A stretch of 30,478 bases of DNA from positions 1 through 30,478 of the forward strand of contig CBDUVB010000018.1 of assembly GCA_965370555.1 (NCBI GenBank). The letters run 5' to 3'. The notes below the pieces were generated by a model. It had not been told where the DNA came from. It saw only the letters and a program-made list of their open reading frames with translations, and made no database searches. Within the stretch, counting starts at the first letter, position 1. Each line of letters begins with the position of its first letter. Source of the stretch: JAJOKK01 sp965370555 (GTDB taxonomy: Bacteria > Bipolaricaulota > Bipolaricaulia > UBA7950 > UBA9294). Shown here one piece after another: positions 8,057-13,653 of this stretch. The translations under genes and the position numbers were made by a program.

Positions 8057-8704
8057 CTATAGTCCTGGAATGTGAACCTTCTTCTCCACGGCGTGGAGGA
8101 ATCGATCGGCGATCGTGACCATCCCCAAGTAGATCAACCCCACAATCAGGAATACCTCAAAGAAGCGGAATGTCTCGTAGGCGATCAGCCGTCCTTGGCC
8201 GGTCAGATCGATCAGGGTAACAATGTAGGCGAGTGAAGAGTACTTAATGAGGTAGGCGATCTCATTGGAGCATCCCGGAAGGGCCCTTCGCAGCATCTGA
8301 GGAAGGATGATCGATCGGATCGCCTGGATCTTATCCATACCCAAGGCGCGCGCTGCCTCCATCTGCCCGCCTTGAATGGAGAGGATCGCTCCGCGTAGGT
8401 ATTCGGAGTGGTAAGCGCCGCTGCACAAGCTGAACGCAGTGATGGCGGAGGCGAACGGACTGAGGACAAGACCGCAGTGGGGGAGGCCGTAGTAGATGAC
8501 GAACAGTTGCAATAGGAGAGGGGTCCCGCGGAAGAGCAGCTGGTACCCCCAGGCAAGAGGCGATAGCACAACCCCTCCGTAGACCCGCCCAAGGGCAATC
8601 GCGACCCCGATCACAAGCCCGATAGGTATGGAGAAAACGATGAGCTGGAGCGTGATATACATCCCCTGCAATAAGCGAGGCATTATCTCAATGAGAAAGC
8701 TCAT
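8057..8704 (-). CDS. Polar amino-acid ABC transporter permease (second)
   Basis: A 215-residue integral membrane protein of the HisM/GlnP type. It opens with hydrophobic segments (YITLQLIVFSIPIGLVIGVAIALG). The family FRGTPLLLQLFVIYYGLP stretch is present, and the cytoplasmic EAA loop reads MEAARALGMDKIQAIRSIILPQMLRRALPG near residues 118-147, the surface that docks the ATPase. About five transmembrane helices can be drawn, the normal number. Its ATG overlaps the TGA of the upstream permease by four bases, so the two are co-translated and should form a heterodimer. The usual third gene, the GlnQ/HisP ATPase, does not follow; the next gene is convergent. A charged tail ending KKVHIPGL resembles that of the partner permease. 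Confidence 0.9.
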   Translation of the reverse strand: MSFLIEIMPRLLQGMYITLQLIVFSIPIGLVIGVAIALGRVYGGVVLSPLAWGYQLLFRGTPLLLQLFVIYYGLPHCGLVLSPFASAITAFSLCSGAYHSEYLRGAILSIQGGQMEAARALGMDKIQAIRSIILPQMLRRALPGCSNEIAYLIKYSSLAYIVTLIDLTGQGRLIAYETFRFFEVFLIVGLIYLGMVTIADRFLHAVEKKVHIPGL

Positions 8705-9396
8705 CGCTCATCCTCCCTTCCCCGGCCACCTAGGCCGGGAATGTAGGCAAGTCGCTCCACCACCCAGAAGCCGAAAATACCGATATAGGTGAGGAAGAGA
8801 TAGATCGCAGCCACTGTCAGGTAGATCGACAACGTGGCGCGTGTGTGCACAGCGATGAACTTTCCTCTGGTAAATAGTTCCACCACACCGACTGCAAATG
8901 CCAACGCTGTATCTTTGAGAACAATGGAGTACTCGTTGGCAATCCCGGGAAGGGAAAAATAAAGCGCTTGGGGAAGGATAACGAACCAGATCGCTTGCAG
9001 CTTGGTCATTCCCAAGGAGCGGGCTGCGTCCATCTGATCCTTCCCCACCGCCAACAAACCACCGCGGTAGATCTGTGCTTGATACGCGACGCTGCGTAGC
9101 CCCAGTGCCAGCACAACGGCGATAAACGGAGAGATGGAGAATCCCTTGATGCTCCCTAACCCGAAATAGAACAAGAAGAGAAGAACAAGAGCGGGAAACC
9201 CTCGGAAGACCCGATCGTAGATACTGGCGACCAATTTGCCCCAACGCGTGCCGTACACGTGGACAAACGCCAAGGGTATCCCCCCAAGGATCCCAAGTCC
9301 GAGGCAGGCGCTGATCAGCGCCATCGTGATTCCTGCTCCTTGAAGGAGTGTGGGCAGGGAGCGCCCGATCAGGGTAAGGGTCTCTGAGAAGGTCAT
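8701..9396 (-). CDS. Polar amino-acid ABC transporter permease (first)
   Basis: A 231-residue HisQ/GlnP-type permease. It shows the N-terminal helix GAGITMALISACLGLGILGGIPLAF, the FRGFPALVLLFLFYFGLG stretch and the EAA loop MDAARSLGMTKLQAIWFVILPQAL. It then has the family NEYSIVLKDTALAFAVGVVEL sequence near residue 165. I chose ATG 9396 over the GTG just upstream (9399) because relatives begin near MTF; ribosome-site evidence is weak at both. The gene is 53 bases after the binding-protein gene, with a GC-rich hairpin in that gap, and overlaps the next permease by four bases. The two permeases are similar in plan but clearly diverged, as expected of a heterodimeric importer. Confidence 0.9.
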   Translation of the reverse strand: MTFSETLTLIGRSLPTLLQGAGITMALISACLGLGILGGIPLAFVHVYGTRWGKLVASIYDRVFRGFPALVLLFLFYFGLGSIKGFSISPFIAVVLALGLRSVAYQAQIYRGGLLAVGKDQMDAARSLGMTKLQAIWFVILPQALYFSLPGIANEYSIVLKDTALAFAVGVVELFTRGKFIAVHTRATLSIYLTVAAIYLFLTYIGIFGFWVVERLAYIPGLGGRGREDER

Positions 9397-9411
9397 CACT
9401 CAACGGAGGGC

Positions 9412-9440
9412 GGGGGGAGGAAGAGAAAAACCCTCCCCCC
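9412..9440 (-). terminator. Intra-operon hairpin between binding protein and permeases
   Basis: Perfect 9-bp arms GGGGGGAGG and CCTCCCCCC enclose an 11-base loop directly after the binding-protein stop. On the transcribed strand the T-rich part (GTTTTTCTC) is in the loop and not after the stem. It therefore looks more like an RNA-stabilising or partial attenuator stem that keeps binding-protein mRNA in excess over permease mRNA, a common arrangement in ABC importer operons. Confidence 0.6.
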
Positions 9441-9449
9441 TAGAGGCGG

Positions 9450-10235
9450 TTAACTGCCGATGAGCCACTTCTCTACGAGGCGATCCCATTCGTCACTCGC
9501 TTTGATACGCTTGAGTCCCTCGTTCAGAAGAGAGAGGAGATCGTTATCTCCCTTACGCACCGCGTAGCCGTAAATTTCTCCGGTGTTGATCGTCCCTACG
9601 ATCGCGGCATCGCGACCGGCGATGGCCGAGCGTGCTGTCGGTTCGTCCATAACCGCAGCATCTATGCGACCGATCAGGAGGTCCTCCACCACGAGAAGGA
9701 AGCTATCGTAGAGCTTGAGATCGAGTGCCACCCCTTTATCGATGAGGTTCTCCTGGAGCCAGGTCTGTGAGGTTGTCCCACGCTGTACGCCGACGGTCTG
9801 GCCAGCTGCGATAGCCGAGAAGATGTTGAACTGGGGAACCGCCTCTCCTTGGTCATCTGCCACTTCCCGCGTGACCACCGCAAGGTCGATCAACCAGTAG
9901 GGATCGGTAAAATCGACCTGTTTCAGACGCTCGCTAGTGATGGTCATCCCCGAAGCAATCATGTCGATGGTTCCAATTTTCAGGGTGGGAATGATCGCGT
10001 CCCAATCGACAGGAACAATCTCCACATCAAAGCCCATCTCACCCGCGATCCATTGGATCACTTCCACATCAAAGCCAGTCGGATCTCCACTCTCGTCGAT
10101 GTAAGAGAAGGGGGGGAATGCAGCATCGATACCGTCAACGTAAACGGGTTTATCAGCAGCAACGCCGGAAAGAGAAGCAAGCAGCGAGACCAGACAAAGA
10201 ACAACAGTAAATCGCATTGAAACTTGTGGAAACAT
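9450..10235 (-). CDS. Amino-acid ABC transporter substrate-binding protein (SBP family 3)
   Basis: A 261-residue exported binding protein. A Sec signal peptide covers about residues 1-27 (MRF, then VVLCLVSLLASLSGVAADK, with an AxA-like cut before ADK) and there is no lipobox cysteine. The mature part follows the HisJ/GlnH plan: PPFSYIDESGDPTGFDVEV near 41-59, the MIASGMTITSERLKQVDFTDPYW signature near 93-115, GVQRGTTSQTW, and AVMDEPTARSAI. The cognate amino acid cannot be read with certainty; the histidine-rich upstream leader points to histidine or another amino acid in that leader. The start is ATG 10235, fixed by AGGAG six bases upstream. It is the first gene of the operon and lies about 125 bases downstream of the leader ORF. 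Confidence 0.92.
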   Translation of the reverse strand: MFPQVSMRFTVVLCLVSLLASLSGVAADKPVYVDGIDAAFPPFSYIDESGDPTGFDVEVIQWIAGEMGFDVEIVPVDWDAIIPTLKIGTIDMIASGMTITSERLKQVDFTDPYWLIDLAVVTREVADDQGEAVPQFNIFSAIAAGQTVGVQRGTTSQTWLQENLIDKGVALDLKLYDSFLLVVEDLLIGRIDAAVMDEPTARSAIAGRDAAIVGTINTGEIYGYAVRKGDNDLLSLLNEGLKRIKASDEWDRLVEKWLIGS

Positions 10236-10355
10236 AGTATTCTCCTAATATAAACGCACATAGTTGGGAAACATTCAGTGTTGTATTGAGCAAGTAAAAT
10301 CCTGCTTATAACAACCCGATAAAACGGCTAGTTAAATATGCTTGGTAGTTTGGAG

Positions 10356-10371
10356 GGCCCTAGAAAGGGCC
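10356..10371 (-). promoter_or_regulatory. Hairpin spanning the leader-peptide stop codon
   Basis: The arms GGCCCT and AGGGCC with a TTCT loop form a perfect 6-bp GC-rich stem. It contains the last three codons and the TAG of the leader ORF on the - strand. A ribosome reaching the stop would melt it, while one stalled at the preceding histidine codons would leave it partly free. No T-run follows, so it is not a simple intrinsic terminator. Confidence 0.55.
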
Positions 10372-10446
10372 GTGATGAGCGTGAAGGTGGGAATACCACG
10401 GGGTGATATTACTCTCTAATCGCACAAACCAATCAAACATCTGCAT
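10360..10446 (-). CDS. Putative 28-residue regulatory leader peptide of the ABC operon
   Basis: ATG 10446 is preceded by GGAGGTGG (10452-10459, spacing 5) and by a TTGACA-N17-TAGAGT promoter, so transcription and translation signals are both good. The peptide has three Phe, two Trp and one Tyr and ends SHLHAHHGPF, with four His in six residues just before a GC-rich hairpin that includes the stop codon. That layout is like amino-acid attenuator leaders such as the His-rich leader of enteric his operons. I infer that it senses charged tRNA(His), or acts as a stalling peptide, to control the amino-acid importer that begins 125 bases downstream. It is too short for homology claims; an alternative is a short ORF translated only for mRNA stability. 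Confidence 0.6.
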   Translation of the reverse strand: MQMFDWFVRLESNITPWYSHLHAHHGPF

Positions 10447-10475
10447 AGAAGCCACCTCCGCTAGTAGATGCTTTC

Positions 10476-10504
10476 ACTCTACTCACTAATCGCTTCCTTG
10501 TCAA
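10476..10504 (-). promoter_or_regulatory. Sigma-70-type promoter of the ABC importer operon
   Basis: On the - strand TTGACA (10499-10504, perfect -35) is followed after 17 bases by TAGAGT (10476-10481, four of six matches to the -10 consensus). The start point would be near 10469, about 23 bases before the leader ATG. This gives a 5' leader of roughly 230 nucleotides ahead of the binding-protein gene. It is the only strong promoter-like pair I see in the gap 10236-10650. Confidence 0.65.
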
Positions 10505-10650
10505 GGGCAAGAGAGGGCCTGACGGACTGATTGCAGAGGCGCGAAGGGCCGCGTTCGTCAATGTGGTATATTGCACGGCATCGGGGTCTGATCTTTCCTC
10601 GTGGCGTTTTGATTCAGCTGACGAGTCGATTTGTAGGAGCCAAGAGAACC

Positions 10651-11058
10651 TTAGGCAGGGCTTACCTCATCGAGTCCTTCCGTTTGGAGAAACGAGCGAA
10701 TCCGTTCCAAGAAACGTCTTGACTCCTCCACCCTCTGCCCTGCGACCTCTTGTGAGAAGCTGAGCTCTACATCGTAATCGGCAGAAGCTCTTTCATCCTG
10801 CGCATGAGCAAGGATCATCGCCCATTCCTTCTTGAGAAGCCCCTGCTGCACCAGCTCTTTCCCAAAGAGGCGTCTCACAGCAGTATGGCTCTCTGTTACG
10901 ATATCTCGTGCAAGCAACGCGGCCTTGGCCGCATGAAGGACGGCATAATAGGCTCGCGAGACGGCATCTTCGTAGAAATTCGCTTCCAGCAGGAGTTCTG
11001 CTGCCCCCTGGGCCTTCACAGCTCGTCGCCATTCGGCTCGAATTTGGACTTCCCTCAC
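10651..11058 (-). CDS. HEPN-domain protein (partner of MNT nucleotidyltransferase)
   Basis: A 135-residue all-helical protein of the HEPN family. The signature SRAYYAVLHAAKAALLARD lies near residues 34-52 and RASADYDV near 90-97. HEPN proteins paired with minimal nucleotidyltransferases act as toxins (tRNA/RNA cleavage) or as sensors. The canonical RNase motif R-x4-6-H is not visible: after Arg90 come ASADYD with no histidine, so catalytic activity is doubtful and Tyr95 could instead be a modification site. The start is a GTG at 11058 overlapping the stop of the MNT gene, so the two are co-translated. It is the second gene of a two-gene operon read leftward. Confidence 0.82.
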   Translation of the reverse strand: MREVQIRAEWRRAVKAQGAAELLLEANFYEDAVSRAYYAVLHAAKAALLARDIVTESHTAVRRLFGKELVQQGLLKKEWAMILAHAQDERASADYDVELSFSQEVAGQRVEESRRFLERIRSFLQTEGLDEVSPA

Positions 11059-11384
11059 GAGATCACCACTCCCTCCCGCTCCACCGCCTCCAGGAAAGGT
11101 GAGCGGTGCTCTCTGCGTTGTTCAATCTCTTGGACGGTGTAGACTGCAATAGAAGGCACCACATCCTTCCCCAGCGCTAACTCATATCCAAGTAAACGGA
11201 TATGGGGTTTGAGATCTTCTTTCCCTTTGATGATAACGAGCACATCCAGGTCGGAATCGGGAGTGGCATCTTCACGTGCTTTTGAACCGAAGACTGTCAC
11301 CCGCTTGATCAGTCCAGGGAAGCTGTGGCGGATGGCCTCGATGAAATCATCCAGCCAAACTCTCTCCTCTGATAACAGCTTCAT
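11055..11384 (-). CDS. MNT-type minimal nucleotidyltransferase (antitoxin or modifier)
   Basis: A 109-residue protein with the polymerase-beta nucleotidyltransferase signature: GS at 33-34 followed by SDLDVLV, with metal ligands Asp45 and Asp47. The C terminus (SPFLEAVEREGVVIS) is typical of MNT partners of HEPN proteins, several of which neutralise the toxin by AMPylating it. I chose ATG 11384 because AAGGAGGT lies 8 bases upstream; a TTG at 11390 is too close to that site. The pair sits between the importer operon and a stretch of leuD-derived debris. No clear -35/-10 pair was found ahead of it. Confidence 0.85.
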   Translation of the reverse strand: MKLLSEERVWLDDFIEAIRHSFPGLIKRVTVFGSKAREDATPDSDLDVLVIIKGKEDLKPHIRLLGYELALGKDVVPSIAVYTVQEIEQRREHRSPFLEAVEREGVVIS

Positions 11385-11506
11385 TATCAACGACCTCCTT
11401 GACCAGCGGCAGCTTCTCTACCTGATAACGATAGTAGCACAAACCTCCCCTCGATAGTACATTGTCCGATTACTTGGGCCGGAGAGGGATAGGAATCATC
11501 GAGTAG

Positions 11507-11740
11507 TTCTCGCGCATCTTCTTTAGAAACGCGATCCACAACGGCCTTCCTGTGATCAAACGTCAAGAGGGAATCGATACGATGAAGAAGGGCGACACCC
11601 TCTCGATCGACTTTGAGAACGAAGCCGTGACCCACGAAGGTAATGAGTATCACTTTCCCGCTCTTCCGGTGGAAGTCCTCGCCATTCTCGAAGACGGCGG
11701 GCTGATTTCGCATGTGCGGAAGGAGCTGGGGAAGAATTAG
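11507..11740 (+). pseudogene. Truncated copy of the leuD-type small-subunit 3' half
   Basis: The in-frame text FSRIFFRNAIHNGLPVIK through HVRKELGKN matches the C-terminal half of the hydratase small subunit at 6182-6673, with about 14 differences over 77 residues by hand alignment. An in-frame TAG (11504-11506) stands directly before the first homologous codon and no 5' half exists, so this is a remnant. The frame remains open to its own TAG, which indicates a recent origin or slow decay. It starts 122 bases upstream of the divergently read MNT/HEPN operon. Confidence 0.85.
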
Positions 11741-11747
11741 ATCCTAG

Positions 11748-11860
11748 ATTGCAGGCCTTGACCTAGTTGCCTTATTTCCTTCCCCTTTGATGGGGGAAGG
11801 TTGGGATGGGGGTGATGATCCCCCTCACCTTAATCCTCTCCCACCAGGGGAGAGGAAGTT
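11748..11860. repeat. Palindromic intergenic repeat element, copy 1
   Basis: This element begins near TGACCTAGTTGCC and contains three adjacent stems. CCTTCCCC/GGGGAAGG spans 11778-11800, GGGGG/CCCCC is centred near 11815, and CTCTCCC/GGGGAGAG lies near 11837-11854. The halves are also complementary to each other overall, so it could extrude as a cruciform, like REP- or MITE-type elements. Its first 38 bases match 26608-26645 with 31 identities and no gap. It lies between two leuD-tail remnants. Confidence 0.7.
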
Positions 11861-11888
11861 GTGCATCGAGACGCAGTTGACTCGTCCT

Positions 11889-11955
11889 CTGCAGGAGATC
11901 CTCGAAGACGGCGGCCTGATTTCACATGGGCAAAGGGAATTTAAAAAGGCCAAAT
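11889..11955 (+). pseudogene. Second, shorter leuD-tail remnant
   Basis: The text LQEILEDGGLISHGQREFKK reproduces the VEVLAILEDGGLISHVRKELGK tail of the leuD-type protein. At DNA level the core CTCGAAGACGGCGG is identical to the copy at 11507-11740. It follows the palindromic repeat, so the region is remnant, repeat, remnant. The piece has no start and is only about 20 residues long. Confidence 0.7.
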
Positions 11956-12010
11956 GTTGCCTTGCAAGACCAAGCCCCGTGGCACCTGTAAGTCAGACTT
12001 CCTTACTTCC

Positions 12011-13519
12011 TCAGTCTACTACGTTAAAGTAGGTGATAACCTTCTTGTACTCGCTTCCAGCCCACGCTTCAAGGATTACCTCTCTCAGACCCGTTGGATA
12101 ACCGGCGTAGCCTGTTTCTGACTGCGTGACTGCGGGTGAACAACTATGAGGCCCCCATACAACTATAGAACCATCAGGTTTGAAGTCAGTAAGCCTGACT
12201 GTGCAGGCTTTATTTGCGGAGTAGAAGAATGTGCTTGGCTCGTTAATCTGGTATTCCTGTTTGTCTGTCCAAAGGGCGATGCAGAGTTCTTCAGGAGAGC
12301 TGATCCTGAAAGTACAGCTAGCCCTGACGCCTTCGCCATCCGCTTTGGCACTGACCTCCAGCTCCTCTGCTCCAGGAGGTCCTGAGACGGTACCGGTAAT
12401 GGAATGGATCCCAGCACTGACAGCCTGCGATAGGAGCACCTGCGTACTACCGTCCGTGGCGTAATCCCTAATCGTAACTAAGGCGTCTTCATTCACTTTA
12501 TAGTAAATGGTAATGCGCTCCCCGATTGCGTACGTTGCCTCACAGCCCTTATCCACCCAGGTTTTGGCGGATAGCCCTCCGCTAACCCGCGGGATATGGG
12601 AGAGATTAAGATCACGAGTAAGCCATTGCAGCGGACCTTGATATTTAAGAACGGATAGGTAGGCAGGACTTCCTTCGAGCAACTTAGCGATTCTAGTATC
12701 TATACTCGCGAGTTCTCCAGGCGTCAGTCCAAAGCTGATCGGAATATCTTCTGCGGATAGATAGTAAGCAAAGCTTAGCGGCCAGACTGTGGACTCCGTC
12801 CACGTCCACTCTGCTAGCTGCGGTCCTGTGATGAGGAAGAGCGTGATCTTTGTCTCCCCTGGGATCAGGGTTGAGATCACCAGTGGATAGTAGAGAACCG
12901 GCGTCTCAAACTCATACACTATCGGCTCAATGCTGCTCTCCTGCTCGGTTATATCGACGATATCGAAGACGAAGTACCGCACATCATCTTCGATATACTG
13001 CTCGATGACCGGTTCTGCTCGACTTGGCAAACTAAACCCAGCCTCACCGACAAAGTTTCTAGCCCACTCTACGAATCCCACGTAGTCATTAGCCTTAGCG
13101 ACCGTGATGTCGTGGGACCCTATCTGCTCGTGGAAGAGAATCTCCACAGCCGGTGGCGCTATCCCTAGGGTTTCTTGCCCGGGCAACCCAGGGCTTGGTC
13201 TTGGCATGTGGATATTGATGAGCTCCTGGATGGTCTCGAAAGAGCTGAAGCTCCCCTGCTCGATCTTGGGCATCGAGGGGAGCGGCAGGACCCGCAGGGC
13301 TTTGGTCGCTTGGCTGGCATTGGCATCGGTGGAGAGGATCATGATCTCTTTGCCATCATTCCAGGCGATGATCGCCTTCTGCCCCGGCTCATAGACCGAG
13401 ATGTCAGGCTGCATAGGGAACATTCCCATATCAGCACGAGCAGGAGAAGACAGAAAAGCCATAGCTGCAATCAGGCAAACAGCTGCTAGCAGAGCAACGG
13501 TACAGGTTTTTCTCAACAT
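12011..13519 (-). CDS. Exported DUF2330-like protein with C-terminal DUF4384-like domain
   Basis: A 502-residue secreted protein. The signal peptide is about residues 1-30 (TVALLAAVCLIAAMAFLSSPARAD). The mature start DMGMFPMQPDISVYEPGQKAIIAWNDGKEIMILSTD is typical of the DUF2330 family, whose function is unknown. A second region from about residue 330 (GGLSAKTWVDKGCEATYAIGERITIYYKVNEDALVTIRDYATDGSTQVL) resembles DUF4384-type beta-sandwich domains. A near copy of it lies in the next gene upstream. A further repeat-like beta segment (ALWTDKQEYQINEPSTFFYSA) ends the protein. The start is ATG 13519, 8 bases after AGGAGG; a GTG at 13528 falls in the ribosome site. It is preceded by a gene read the same way, with a 134-base gap that holds a long inverted repeat. 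Confidence 0.75.
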   Translation of the reverse strand: MLRKTCTVALLAAVCLIAAMAFLSSPARADMGMFPMQPDISVYEPGQKAIIAWNDGKEIMILSTDANASQATKALRVLPLPSMPKIEQGSFSSFETIQELINIHMPRPSPGLPGQETLGIAPPAVEILFHEQIGSHDITVAKANDYVGFVEWARNFVGEAGFSLPSRAEPVIEQYIEDDVRYFVFDIVDITEQESSIEPIVYEFETPVLYYPLVISTLIPGETKITLFLITGPQLAEWTWTESTVWPLSFAYYLSAEDIPISFGLTPGELASIDTRIAKLLEGSPAYLSVLKYQGPLQWLTRDLNLSHIPRVSGGLSAKTWVDKGCEATYAIGERITIYYKVNEDALVTIRDYATDGSTQVLLSQAVSAGIHSITGTVSGPPGAEELEVSAKADGEGVRASCTFRISSPEELCIALWTDKQEYQINEPSTFFYSANKACTVRLTDFKPDGSIVVWGPHSCSPAVTQSETGYAGYPTGLREVILEAWAGSEYKKVITYFNVVD

Positions 13520-13566
13520 GGGGCACACCTCCTTTCTTGGTGAACCATTAACGAATGTCTATCCCA

Positions 13567-13621
13567 GGACATGAGGAGTTGGAGATCGTAATTCATTCAT
13601 CCCTATGGTCTCCTCATGTCC
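13567..13621 (-). repeat. Long inverted repeat between two exported-protein genes
   Basis: Perfect 12-base arms GGACATGAGGAG and CTCCTCATGTCC flank a 31-base loop in the gap between the PKD-repeat gene and the DUF2330-like gene. No T-run follows on the - strand, so it is more likely an RNA-processing stem, attenuator or operator than an intrinsic terminator. Confidence 0.6.
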
Positions 13622-13653
13622 AGTGCTATTAGCCATGTAGGGTCTCCTCTTTC

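Noticed and set aside
10272..10320. Interrupted stem GTTGT/ACAAC with AGCA/TGCT as an attenuator terminator ahead of the SBP gene
   Set aside because: It has internal mismatches and no T-run follows, so it was not called as a feature.
11387..11530. Leftward frame ahead of the MNT gene reading YPSPAQVIGQCTIEGRFVLL
   Set aside because: It has protein-like text but is short, lacks a start and ribosome site, and upstream it becomes the antisense of the leuD remnant. I could not support a gene.
11787..12032. Rightward frame through the palindromic repeat
   Set aside because: It reads a repeat element and a leuD-tail remnant; it has no ribosome site and crosses the end of a real gene.
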